A stretch of 64,000 nucleotides of DNA, from positions 248,001 to 312,000 of the forward strand of contig NZ_AJXU01000028.1 in NCBI RefSeq assembly GCF_000264315.1, read 5' to 3'. This DNA comes from Rhodanobacter fulvus Jip2. Its GTDB lineage: Bacteria; Pseudomonadota; Gammaproteobacteria; Xanthomonadales; Rhodanobacteraceae. A program made the translations under genes and the position numbers. This document shows, piece after piece, positions 21,171 through 29,438 of the stretch (positions are counted from its first letter, which is position 1; each line of letters starts with the position of its first letter). The notes under the pieces were generated by a model. That model saw nothing but the letters and a program-made list of their open reading frames with translations, was not told the origin of the DNA and searched no databases.

Positions 21171-22678
21171 GCGAACCACCCCTGCAGCATCCAGCCCGCC
21201 TGCTCGCCCGGTGCGCAGAACGCCCATGCGTGCTGACCCAGCGACGTCTCCACCACGTAGTAATCGCGGCACACCTCGCCGCCATCCCACCAGCCGGTTT
21301 CCAGCCGCTCGGGGCCGGAAAGGATGCGCGGCGCGGTGCCGCGCAAGGGGATGGGGCGATCGAGCAGCCAGGTGGGACGCGGCTCGTCGCTTTGTGGGAG
21401 CGGCTGTTGTGGGAGCGGCTTCAGCCGCGATGCTTTTGAGCCGGGATTTGGGATTGGGGATTTGGGATTCGTAAAAGCAAAAGCATCGCGGCTGAAGCCG
21501 CTCCCACAAGGGCTTTGCCCGGCAACGGCTTGCGCCCGCTCCGGCCGCGGGTCGGTGGTGCTGTCCAGCTGATGCACGGCGCGATCGCCCAGCCGCGCGC
21601 GCAGGCGCTCGCGCAGTTGCTCGATCGGCAGCGCATTGGCGGGGCGTTCGTCGAACAGGTCGCGGCCGCCCGGCACGAACGGCGGCAGATCGCGCGCGAT
21701 GAGCCGCATCGCCAGCACCGGCTCGGGCAACTGCACCTGATCCAGCCGGCCACGTGCCAGTTCGAACAACATGCCGGGCTCGCGCTCGGGCGTGAGCAGG
21801 CCTACGGGAACCTCGGTGACCTTGCCGTCGCGATGTTCCAGCCGCAGAACGAATCGCTGCACACCGCCATCCCGACCCGCCAGATAGGCGGCCAGATCAC
21901 CGGTGATGCGGCGTAGGGGGAATACCAGCGAGGCGATGTTTTCCACCTCGTGCATCAACTCGATGCGCAGGTCGAACACGTCGGGCGGACGATAGGCATC
22001 GAGCCCCGCGGGCAGCTCGCCGGTGAGCCGGTCCAGCGCCGCCAGCAACTCGACGCCGAAGCGGCGGCGCAGGCCATCGCGCGGCAGGCCCAGCAACTGA
22101 CCCAGCGTGCGGATGCCCATGCCAGGCAAGGCTTCCGTCGCCGCCGCCGGCAAACGGCTCTTGCCAATCGGCACGCCTTGCAGCGCGCGGCGCAAGGTAT
22201 CGGGCGTCAGCACCGCCTGACCATCGCTGACGCCCGCCAGCACATACGCGGCATGCGGCGTGGGCGCGGCGGTGATGCGGTGGCGAAAACCCAGCGCGGC
22301 GAGGTCCGCGCGCAGCATCGCTTCCAGCCGCGGCCAGGGGCCGAACAAGCCCATGCTGCGGCTCACCTCCAGCACGATCGCATGCGGCAGCAGGCTCACC
22401 TCGGAGCTGTAGCGGTACGCCACGGCAGCCAGGAAACGGTGCCAGCGATCCACCGCCTCGCGGTCGTACGGCAAGGCATCGAAGCGGGTCAGCAAGGCTT
22501 GCGCGGCGCTCAGCCGCTGGCCGACGTGCAAGCCGGCCTCACGGGCCTCGCGATTGGCCGAAACGATGCTGCGCGCGTTGACGGGGCCATCCACCAGCAC
22601 CAGCGGCCCGGCGTCGGGTCGACGCCGAAGGACGCCGTCCAGCGCCAGGTGCGGCAGCACAATGCAGGCCCACAACAT
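21167..22678 (-). CDS. imuB: ImuB, Y-family polymerase-like mutasome subunit
   Basis: A 503-residue protein related to DinB/UmuC, starting [19 protein letters not shown]. ImuB lacks the catalytic acidic residues of active Y-family enzymes and bridges DnaE2 to the beta clamp. The fingers and little-finger parts run to about residue 385. Residues about 391-429 ([14 protein letters not shown]..., SRLKPLPQQ) are a read-through of an inserted repeat (21393-21509). The normal C-terminus resumes at [15 protein letters not shown] and ends GWMLQGWFA. It overlaps dnaE2 by 4 bp. Confidence 0.93.
   Translation of the reverse strand: MLWACIVLPHLALDGVLRRRPDAGPLVLVDGPVNARSIVSANREAREAGLHVGQRLSAAQALLTRFDALPYDREAVDRWHRFLAAVAYRYSSEVSLLPHAIVLEVSRSMGLFGPWPRLEAMLRADLAALGFRHRITAAPTPHAAYVLAGVSDGQAVLTPDTLRRALQGVPIGKSRLPAAATEALPGMGIRTLGQLLGLPRDGLRRRFGVELLAALDRLTGELPAGLDAYRPPDVFDLRIELMHEVENIASLVFPLRRITGDLAAYLAGRDGGVQRFVLRLEHRDGKVTEVPVGLLTPEREPGMLFELARGRLDQVQLPEPVLAMRLIARDLPPFVPGGRDLFDERPANALPIEQLRERLRARLGDRAVHQLDSTTDPRPERAQAVAGQSPCGSGFSRDAFAFTNPKSPIPNPGSKASRLKPLPQQPLPQSDEPRPTWLLDRPIPLRGTAPRILSGPERLETGWWDGGEVCRDYYVVETSLGQHAWAFCAPGEQAGWMLQGWFA
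21393..21509. repeat. BIME-like repeat inserted in frame in imuB
   Basis: A partial REP (21393-21405), a full REP (21407-21437, GTGGGAGCGGCTTCAGCCGC), a core of GGGATTTGGGATT repeats, and an inverted REP (21478-21509). The arms pair over about 30 bp. The element contributes close to 40 codons and has no stop in the imuB frame. It is the same design as the element at 17881-18064 but with GTGG-headed arms. Confidence 0.85.
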
Positions 22679-22690
22679 GACGGCCGGCCA

Positions 22691-23314
22691 TCAATGCAGC
22701 GCGCGACCGAGCGGCACCGGCTGTGCCGGCACCGATCCGCCACGGCATTTGCGCACCCACACCTGGGCGCGGGGCGCAGCTTCCAGCTCCAGCCGCAGGG
22801 CCGCCGGCGACGCGTGCGGCAGGTGCTTGCGATCGCGGAAGGCGAACGCCAGCGCCTGGCCGTGATCCGCCGCCACCTGCAGCCGTCGCAGCGTGCGGTC
22901 GTCGGCCTGGCGTGGCCACGCCAGCACCGCCGCGCAGCTGCCCGAACGCAGGCATTGCTCCATCGCCCAGGCCACGTCGTTGTCACCGGCGGTGACGATG
23001 TCGACCCGGCGCATGTCCACGCCCTGTTGCTGCCAGCCGGCCACGCAGGGCAGGTACGGCGGCGCCACGATCACCACCGTGCGCGCGCCCTGGGTGAGCC
23101 GCGCCAGGGTCGGCAGCACCAGCCGCAATTCGCCCACGCCATCGGCCGGCAGCAGGATCTCCGACAACGATGCCGCCGGCCAGCCGCCGGCCGGCAGCGC
23201 GGCATCGAGCTCGGCCCAACCGGTAGGCTGCTCGCCGACCGGGATCGGCGCCGCGCGCCCGCGCCAGACCTGCTGCGCATCCAGCAGCGTGGACAAGGCC
23301 ACCACGGCGCCCAT
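22691..23314 (-). CDS. imuA: ImuA, RecA/SulA-like mutasome protein
   Basis: A 207-residue RecA-fold protein of the SOS mutagenesis cassette. It contains IPVGEQPTGWAELDAALPAG near the N-terminus and a degenerate nucleotide-binding core, as in ImuA, with no intact Walker A lysine visible. It is thought to regulate or support the ImuB-DnaE2 polymerase, possibly through RecA. Its ATG overlaps the lexA stop (ATGA) and it ends 12 bp before imuB. Confidence 0.9.
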   Translation of the reverse strand: MGAVVALSTLLDAQQVWRGRAAPIPVGEQPTGWAELDAALPAGGWPAASLSEILLPADGVGELRLVLPTLARLTQGARTVVIVAPPYLPCVAGWQQQGVDMRRVDIVTAGDNDVAWAMEQCLRSGSCAAVLAWPRQADDRTLRRLQVAADHGQALAFAFRDRKHLPHASPAALRLELEAAPRAQVWVRKCRGGSVPAQPVPLGRALH

Positions 23315-23934
23315 CAGCTGCCCCTCAACAGGCCCGCGAACAGACCTTCGATGGCGAAATCCTCGGTAGGGTCGGGGTCGATCGGCTGGTAGCCCGGGCT
23401 GTTCGGCAACAGCCGGATCACGTCGCCCTGCCAGTGCAGCCGCTTGATGGTGAAACGGTCGCCGCCCACCCTTGCGGCCACCACCTGGCCATGGCGCGCC
23501 ACCGGCGTGGCGTGCACGCCCACGATGTCCTGGTCGAGGATGCCTTCGTCGCGCATCGAATCGCCCACCACGCGCACCAGGTAATCGGGCTTCAGCCGGA
23601 ACAGCCAGCTGGACACGCGCAGCGTGCGCTCCACCCGCGCGTCGGAAAACAGCGGCTCGCCGGCGGCGATGCGGCCGACCAATGGCAGCTCCATCGTGTC
23701 CGCGTCCATGGGATCGTGCGAGGTCACCAGGCGGATGCCGCGCGAGCGGTTCGGCTCGATCAGCAGCCGCCCCTTCGCCTCCAGCGAGCGCACGTGTTTC
23801 AGCACGGCGCTGACGTTGGCCAGCCCCATCGCCAGGCCGATTTCCTCCAGCGTGGGCGCCTGGCCGGTGTGGTCGAGGCGGTCGCGGATGAAATCCAGGA
23901 TGTTGGATTGGCGGGCGGTGAGCTGCAGGGTCAT
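23314..23934 (-). CDS. lexA: LexA repressor (cassette-linked)
   Basis: A 206-residue LexA. The winged helix is at residues 1-65 (TLEEIGLAMGLANVSAVLKH). The self-cleavage bond is Ala91-Gly92 (RIAAGEP), with catalytic Ser126 (VGDSMRDEG) and Lys164 (FTIKRL). It heads the lexA-imuA-imuB-dnaE2 operon, as LexA2 does in pseudomonads and xanthomonads, so it probably represses this operon and itself until RecA-stimulated cleavage. A second, housekeeping LexA elsewhere in the genome is likely but not visible. A palindrome lies just upstream. Confidence 0.95.
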   Translation of the reverse strand: MTLQLTARQSNILDFIRDRLDHTGQAPTLEEIGLAMGLANVSAVLKHVRSLEAKGRLLIEPNRSRGIRLVTSHDPMDADTMELPLVGRIAAGEPLFSDARVERTLRVSSWLFRLKPDYLVRVVGDSMRDEGILDQDIVGVHATPVARHGQVVAARVGGDRFTIKRLHWQGDVIRLLPNSPGYQPIDPDPTEDFAIEGLFAGLLRGS

Positions 23935-23944
23935 GGCTGGTATC

Positions 23945-23966
23945 TTTTCACCTTTTGTGGTGAAAA
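23945..23966. promoter_or_regulatory. candidate LexA operator
   Basis: A perfect inverted repeat, TTTTCACC-TTTTGT-GGTGAAAA, centred 21 bp upstream of the lexA ATG and about 120 bp before the divergent mrfA start. Its position suggests autoregulation of lexA-imuAB-dnaE2. The motif differs from the enterobacterial CTGT-N8-ACAG box, as LexA sites do in Xanthomonadales. Binding is inferred. Confidence 0.65.
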
Positions 23967-24077
23967 TGAAGAAGAGAAAGATGAACGTCGCGGTGCGGCT
24001 CCAGTCTTGCTCCGCGTGATCTCAGTGGATGAGACCACCCCTTGCTGTCATGCCGCCCTGCCCGCCGAGATCCGCCC

Positions 24078-26498
24078 ATGAACGCCCTGCCCGACCGTTA
24101 CCACGCCGCCGACGAACTGGTGCTGCGCAGCCCCGACGACGGCCGCTCGCTGGCGCAGCGGCTCAACAAGCGCTATGCCGCGCGCATCACCGGCGCCTTC
24201 GTGGTGCCGGCGCAGGACGGCAGCTACGCGCCGCTGCCGGCCGACTTGCCACCGGCCCTGGCGCAAGCGCTGCGTAGCCGTGGCGTGGACCAGCTCTACA
24301 GCCACCAGGCCGAGGCGTGGGCCGCCACGCAGGCCGGAGCGCACGTGGCCGTGGCCACGCCCACCGCATCGGGCAAATCGCTGTGCTACACGCTGCCGGT
24401 GATCAGCGCGGCGATGCAGCAGCACGCCAAGGCGCTGTACCTGTTCCCGACCAAGGCGCTGGCGCAGGACCAGGTGGCCGAATTGCTGGAACTGAACCAG
24501 GCCGGCGAACTGGGCGTCAAGGCGTTCACCTTCGATGGCGACACGCCCGGTGATGCGCGCCAGGCGATCCGCCTGCATGGCGATATCGTGGTCAGCAACC
24601 CGGACATGCTGCACCAGGCGATCCTGCCGCATCACACCAAGTGGGCGCAGTTTTTCGAAAACCTGCGCTACGTGGTGATCGACGAGGTGCACACCTATCG
24701 CGGCGTGTTCGGCTCGCACGTGGCCAACGTGATTCGCCGGCTGAAACGCGTGTGCGCGTTCTACGGTGTCACCCCGCAATTCATCCTGTGCTCGGCCACC
24801 ATCGGCAATCCGCAGCAGCATGCCGAAGCGCTGATCGAGGATGCCGTCACCGCCATCGTTGAAAGCGGCGCGCCGGCCGGCGAGAAGCACGTGCTGCTGT
24901 GGAATCCGCCGGTGATCAATCCGGACCTGGGCCTGCGCGCCTCGGCGCGTTCGCAGACCAACCGCATCGCGCGGCTGGCGATCAAATCCGGCCTGAAGAC
25001 GCTGGTATTCGCGCAGAGCCGCAGCATGGTCGAGGTGCTCACCAAATACCTGAAGGACGTGTTCGACCACGACCCGCGCAAACCCCCACGCATCCGCGCC
25101 TATCGAGGCGGCTACCTGCCCAAGGAGCGCCGCGCCGCCGAGCGCGACATGCGCGCGGGCAGCGTCGACGGCATCGTCAGCACCTCGGCGCTGGAGCTGG
25201 GCGTGGACATCGGTTCGCTCGACGTGGTGGTGTTGAACGGCTATCCCGGCTCCGTGGCGGCCACATGGCAGCGCTTCGGCCGCGCTGGGCGGCGCCAGCA
25301 ATCGGCACTGGGCGTGCTGGTGGCCAGCTCCGATCCGCTCGATCAATACCTGGTGCGACACCCGGAATTCTTCCAGGGTGCCACGCCCGAGCACGCGCGC
25401 ATCCAGCCCGATCAGCCGCTGATCCTGCTCGACCACATCCGCTGCGCCGCGTTCGAACTGCCGTTCGTGGGCGACGAGATGTTCGGCACTGAAATCGTCA
25501 CGCCGTGGCTGGACGTGCTGGGCGAGGAAGGCGTGCTGCATCGCGAGGGCGATCGCTGGGAGTGGATCGCCGACAGCTACCCCGCCATCGCGGTGTCATT
25601 GCGCTCGGTGGCCGACGGCAACTTCGTGGTGGTCGACCGCACCAACGGCCGCCAGACCATCATCGCCGAAGTCGATTACAGCGCCGCGCCGGTGACCTTG
25701 TACGAAGGCGCCATCCACATGATCCAGTCCGTGCCCTACCAGGTGGAACGGCTGGACTGGGAAGGCCGCAAGGCCTACGTCACGCGCACCCAGGTCGATT
25801 ACTACACCGACGCCATCGACTACACCAAGCTGAAAGTGCTCGATTGTTTCGACAGCGCCGGCGCCGGCCGCGGCCAGGCCCACCACGGCGAGGTGCACGT
25901 GGTGCGGCGCGTGCCCGGCTACAAGAAAATCCGCTTCTACACGCACGAAAACATCGGCTACGGCCCGGTCAACCTGCCCGACCAGGAACTGCACACCACC
26001 GCAGTGTGGTGGCAGCTGTCGCAGGCGGTGCTGGCGTCCGCGTTCGATGATCGCCAACAGGCGCTGGATGGTTTCCTCGGCGCCGCCTACGCGCTGCATA
26101 TCGTGGCCACGGTGGCGGTGATGGCCGAGGCGCGCGACCTGCAGAAATCGGTTGGCAGCGGCGATGGCGCCTGGTTCGTCAGCGCCGACCTCAGCGGCCG
26201 CGGCCAACTGCGCGGCAGCGACGGCCAGCCGATGGCGCTGGCGCCCGATGCGCCGTTCACGCCCACCGTCTATCTGTACGACGCGTTCCCGGGCGGCATC
26301 GGCCAGAGCGAGCCGCTGTTCCATCGCCGCGAAGACCTGATCACGCAGTCGATCACCCTGATCGAACGCTGCGATTGCCACGCCGGCTGCCCCGCCTGCG
26401 TGGGGCCAATTCTGGCCGCCGACGAGAACGTTGATCTGGCCGTCCATACGGCCAAGTCGCTGGCACTGCGTGTGCTCGCATTGCTGGTGGCGCTATGA
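24078..26498 (+). CDS. mrfA: MrfA/YprA-type DEXH helicase with C-terminal zinc motif
   Basis: An 806-residue superfamily-2 helicase. Motif I is ATPTASGKS (Lys100), the DEXH box is VIDEVHTYRG, and the second RecA fold has motif VI in QRFGRAGRRQQS. The C-terminal MZB-type Cys cluster reads CDCHAGCPACVGP. This domain order matches Bacillus MrfA (YprA) and yeast Hrq1, 3'-5' helicases that work in mitomycin C and crosslink repair. The start MNALPDRYHAADEL is chosen on family length. It overlaps the next gene (MrfB-like exonuclease) by ATGA and is divergent from lexA. Confidence 0.88.
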   Translation: MNALPDRYHAADELVLRSPDDGRSLAQRLNKRYAARITGAFVVPAQDGSYAPLPADLPPALAQALRSRGVDQLYSHQAEAWAATQAGAHVAVATPTASGKSLCYTLPVISAAMQQHAKALYLFPTKALAQDQVAELLELNQAGELGVKAFTFDGDTPGDARQAIRLHGDIVVSNPDMLHQAILPHHTKWAQFFENLRYVVIDEVHTYRGVFGSHVANVIRRLKRVCAFYGVTPQFILCSATIGNPQQHAEALIEDAVTAIVESGAPAGEKHVLLWNPPVINPDLGLRASARSQTNRIARLAIKSGLKTLVFAQSRSMVEVLTKYLKDVFDHDPRKPPRIRAYRGGYLPKERRAAERDMRAGSVDGIVSTSALELGVDIGSLDVVVLNGYPGSVAATWQRFGRAGRRQQSALGVLVASSDPLDQYLVRHPEFFQGATPEHARIQPDQPLILLDHIRCAAFELPFVGDEMFGTEIVTPWLDVLGEEGVLHREGDRWEWIADSYPAIAVSLRSVADGNFVVVDRTNGRQTIIAEVDYSAAPVTLYEGAIHMIQSVPYQVERLDWEGRKAYVTRTQVDYYTDAIDYTKLKVLDCFDSAGAGRGQAHHGEVHVVRRVPGYKKIRFYTHENIGYGPVNLPDQELHTTAVWWQLSQAVLASAFDDRQQALDGFLGAAYALHIVATVAVMAEARDLQKSVGSGDGAWFVSADLSGRGQLRGSDGQPMALAPDAPFTPTVYLYDAFPGGIGQSEPLFHRREDLITQSITLIERCDCHAGCPACVGPILAADENVDLAVHTAKSLALRVLALLVAL

Positions 26499-27424
26499 GT
26501 GCGCTGAGTGCGAAGCTGCGCCAATTGCGCGCAGATGCAGGGCACACGCCGCCTCAAGGCCCCGCTCACCCTGAGCGTAGCGAAGCGAAGTCGAAGGGCC
26601 ACGCCACCCCATCCCCCGTCCCCCGAATCGATGGCATGCCATCCCTTTGGCCGGCGGGAAAACCGAAAGCCGCCGCGCCATCGTCGCTCTCGCCCGACCT
26701 CCGCCGCCTGCTGCAACGGCACGCCCAGCTCAAGCGTGGCCCGGCGTACCTGGCTTCCAGCGACCGCGACGTTCCCGGCATCGAGCTATCCCCCGGCCTG
26801 CGCTACACCGAAGCCCATGTCGACTGGCTCGCCCCGCCCGCCATCATCGATGCCGGCTTCGCCCGCATGGAGCCGGTGCATCACCACCGCCTGCTGCACT
26901 TCGACACCGAAACCACCGGCCTGGCCGGCGGCACCGGCACCCGCGCCTTCATGATCGGCGCCGCCGACTGGCACGACGGCCGCTTCCGCATCCGCCAGCT
27001 CACCATCACCAGCATGGCCGCCGAAACCGCCATGCTGCGCACCTTCGCCAGCTGGCTGGCCGACGACACCGTGCTCGTCAGCTACAACGGCAAATGCTAC
27101 GACTCGCCCCTGCTGAAAACGCGCTACCGCCTGGCGCGCCTGCCCGACCCGCTGACCGGCCTGGGCCATCTGGATCTGCTCCATCCCGTGCGCCGCCACT
27201 GGAAAGGCCAATGGGAAAACTGCCGCCTGGCCACCGCCGAACGCGAACTGCTCGGCGTGGTGCGCGAGGACGACCTGCCCGGTTCCGAAGCCCCCGCCGC
27301 CTGGCTCACCTACCTGCGCGGCGGTTCCGCACGAAACCTGCGCCGGGTGCTGGCACACAACAACCAGGACCTGAAGAGCCTGGCGGGTGTATTGCTGTAC
27401 ATGGCGCGGTTGCCGCATCGATGA
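26495..27424 (+). CDS. mrfB: MrfB/YprB-like DEDD exonuclease
   Basis: A 309-residue RNase H-fold protein. The exonuclease signatures are HFDTETTGLAGGTGTRAF (motif I, near residue 133), SYNGKCYDSPLL (motif II) and HNNQDLKSLAG (motif III). In Bacillus, MrfB is the 3'-5' exonuclease partner of the MrfA helicase. The start overlaps the mrfA stop. Residues about 24-36 (HPERSEAKSKG) are encoded by an inserted genomic repeat in the N-terminal linker; the catalytic core is unaffected. Confidence 0.85.
   Translation: MSALSAKLRQLRADAGHTPPQGPAHPERSEAKSKGHATPSPVPRIDGMPSLWPAGKPKAAAPSSLSPDLRRLLQRHAQLKRGPAYLASSDRDVPGIELSPGLRYTEAHVDWLAPPAIIDAGFARMEPVHHHRLLHFDTETTGLAGGTGTRAFMIGAADWHDGRFRIRQLTITSMAAETAMLRTFASWLADDTVLVSYNGKCYDSPLLKTRYRLARLPDPLTGLGHLDLLHPVRRHWKGQWENCRLATAERELLGVVREDDLPGSEAPAAWLTYLRGGSARNLRRVLAHNNQDLKSLAGVLLYMARLPHR
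26566..26599. repeat. CCCTTCGACTTCGC-type repeat inside mrfB
   Basis: One copy of the family also found at 15993-16134, in the orientation TCACCCTGAGCGTAGCGAAG... It is read in frame in the mrfB linker without a stop. Confidence 0.75.
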
Positions 27425-27497
27425 ATACGCTGGTGTCCAGCGCGCCTCACGGCAAACTCGATGCGGCCATTCCCCAACTCACTCCGGAGTCATCCCG

Positions 27498-28319
27498 ATG
27501 ACAACAGCCAATCACGCAGCCACCTTCCGCCAATTGCACCAGCACGGCCTGCTGCTGCTCGCCAATGCATGGGACGCCGGCAGTGCCCGGCTGATCGAAA
27601 GCCTCGGCGCCAAGGCCATCGCCACCACCAGTGCCGGCGTGGCGTGGGCCAACGGCTACGTCGATGGCAGCCGGTTACCCGTGCAGCACTCGGTTGCCAC
27701 GATCGCCAACATCGTCCGCGTCATCCGAGTGCCGCTCAGCGTCGATTTCGAGGACGGCTACGCCAGCGATCCTGCGACCGTTGCCGACAACGTCGCCCGC
27801 GTGATCGACGCCGGTGCGGTCGGCATCAATATCGAGGATGGCGCCGACAGTCCTGACCTGCTCGCCGGCAAGATCGAACGGATCAAGCGTATGGCCGCTC
27901 AGCGCGGTGTCGACCTGTTCGTCAACGCCCGTACGGACGTCTATCTGCGTGGTCTCGCCAGCGATGACCGGCGCGTCGAGGAAACCCTCGCCCGTGCAGC
28001 GCGGTATCGCGCGGCTGGCGCCGACAACCTGTTCGTGCCCGGTGTGGTCGATGCCGACGATATCCGCCACATCGTCTCGAACGCGGGGTTGCCGTTGAAT
28101 GTGATGAGCCGGCCGGGCCTACCCAGCGTTCCGGAACTGGCCGCTCTGGGTGTGCGGCGACTGAGTGCAGGGGCGTCGATTTCGATCGCGACCCTGGATT
28201 GCGTGGCCGGACTCGCCGACAGTTTCCTGCATGGCGAGGGCAAACAGGTATCCGGCAAGGCGCTGGATTACGGCGCGATCAACAAGCTGTTTGACGGTAT
28301 CGAGGCCAGGCAACATTAA
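27498..28319 (+). CDS. isocitrate lyase/PEP mutase-family protein
   Basis: A 273-residue TIM-barrel protein of the PEP mutase/isocitrate lyase superfamily. Metal-binding VDFEDGYA and NARTDVYL are visible, along with LANAWDAGSARL at the start. The KKCGH catalytic loop of isocitrate and methylisocitrate lyases is not seen, so it is closer to the oxaloacetate decarboxylase/PEP mutase-like group of unknown substrate. GGAGT lies 7 nt before the ATG. It is 73 bp after mrfB and may be in the same transcript, without an obvious functional link. Confidence 0.82.
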   Translation: MTTANHAATFRQLHQHGLLLLANAWDAGSARLIESLGAKAIATTSAGVAWANGYVDGSRLPVQHSVATIANIVRVIRVPLSVDFEDGYASDPATVADNVARVIDAGAVGINIEDGADSPDLLAGKIERIKRMAAQRGVDLFVNARTDVYLRGLASDDRRVEETLARAARYRAAGADNLFVPGVVDADDIRHIVSNAGLPLNVMSRPGLPSVPELAALGVRRLSAGASISIATLDCVAGLADSFLHGEGKQVSGKALDYGAINKLFDGIEARQH

Positions 28320-28398
28320 GGCTCGTCGTATGACGCCATGCCGCACGCGCCGGGTCGCAACCGACCCAGCCGGGTATCTGCAGCCAAGGCCGAAGGTT

Positions 28399-29403
28399 TC
28401 AGGCGCCCCGGATCTCCCGTTCGCCCAGCCGATCGCGATCATGCGGAGCATCGAACGCGGGGACCGGGCCGATCGATACGATGCCGTACGGGTTGATCGA
28501 CTTGTGGCTGCGGAAGTAGTGGTGGCGGATGTGGTCCATCCACACGGTGTCAGCCACGCCAGACAGTTGGTAGATGTCGCGCAGCAAGCCATCGAGGTTG
28601 GGATAGTCGCGGATTCGCTTGCGGTCGCATTTGAAGTGCGTCGCGTACACCGCGTCGAAGCGCACCAGTGTGGTCCATAGGCGCAGGTCCGCTTCGGTCA
28701 GCGTGTTGCCGACGAGGTAACGGTGTTGCCCCAGGCGCTGCTCGAGTGATTCCAGCGTGGCGAAGAGCGCGGTGACCGCCTCGTCGTAGGCTTCCTGGCT
28801 GGTGGCGAAGCCGGCCTTGTAGACGCCGTTGTTGACGTTGTCGTAGACGGTCGCGTTGATGGTGTCGATGGCGGCGCGCAGGTCGTCGGGGTAGTAATCG
28901 CCCGCCCGTGCGCCGATGCCGTCGAAGGCTGCCCCGAGCATGCGGATGATTTCCGATGACTCGTTGTTGACGATGGTTTCGCGCTGCTTGTCCCACAGCG
29001 TCGGTACCGTTACTCGGCCGCTGTAGTGCGGGTCGGCCTTCAGATACAGCTCGTACAGCTTGCCGAATCCGTAGAGTCGGTCGCCGGTCGCGCCCGCGAA
29101 GTCGGTGCGCAGTTCCCACCCGTTTTCCAGCATCAACGGATGCACCACGGATACGTCGATGTGCTGTTCCAGGCCTTTCCACGCCCGCATCACCAAGGCG
29201 CGATGCGCCCACGGGCAGGCGTAGGACACGTACAAATGGTAGCGACCGCTTTCCGCCTTGAAACCGTCCTGGCCGGATGGCCCGGCGCTGCCGTCGGCGG
29301 TGATCCAGTTGCGGAACCGGCTTGCCGAACGTTCGAAGCGCCCGCCGGTGCTGCCGGTGTCGTACCACTGGTCTTGCCACCTGCCGTCTACCAGTAATCC
29401 CAT
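28399..29403 (-). CDS. yqjG: glutathionyl-hydroquinone reductase (Xi-class GST)
   Basis: A 334-residue protein with catalytic Cys63 in the Xi-class signature SYACPWAHRALV and a C-terminal all-helical GST domain. These enzymes reduce glutathionyl-hydroquinones to hydroquinones. A quinone-linked role next to an aromatic degradation cluster is plausible. Its stop lies 80 bp from the converging PEP mutase-family gene; it is 36 bp downstream of the LysR gene on the same strand, so it could share that transcript. Confidence 0.9.
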   Translation of the reverse strand: MGLLVDGRWQDQWYDTGSTGGRFERSASRFRNWITADGSAGPSGQDGFKAESGRYHLYVSYACPWAHRALVMRAWKGLEQHIDVSVVHPLMLENGWELRTDFAGATGDRLYGFGKLYELYLKADPHYSGRVTVPTLWDKQRETIVNNESSEIIRMLGAAFDGIGARAGDYYPDDLRAAIDTINATVYDNVNNGVYKAGFATSQEAYDEAVTALFATLESLEQRLGQHRYLVGNTLTEADLRLWTTLVRFDAVYATHFKCDRKRIRDYPNLDGLLRDIYQLSGVADTVWMDHIRHHYFRSHKSINPYGIVSIGPVPAFDAPHDRDRLGEREIRGA

Positions 29404-29438
29404 GATGGTCTCCTCATCGCGTGTGGGGCACCGCTGGC

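Noticed and set aside
18441-21236. 931-codon open frame opposite dnaE2
   Set aside because: Composition is typical of an antisense frame (His/Arg/Gln-rich) and the other strand is unambiguously DnaE2.
23945-23966. Palindrome as an intrinsic terminator
   Set aside because: No gene ends there; it lies between two divergent starts and the stem is A/T-rich at its ends.
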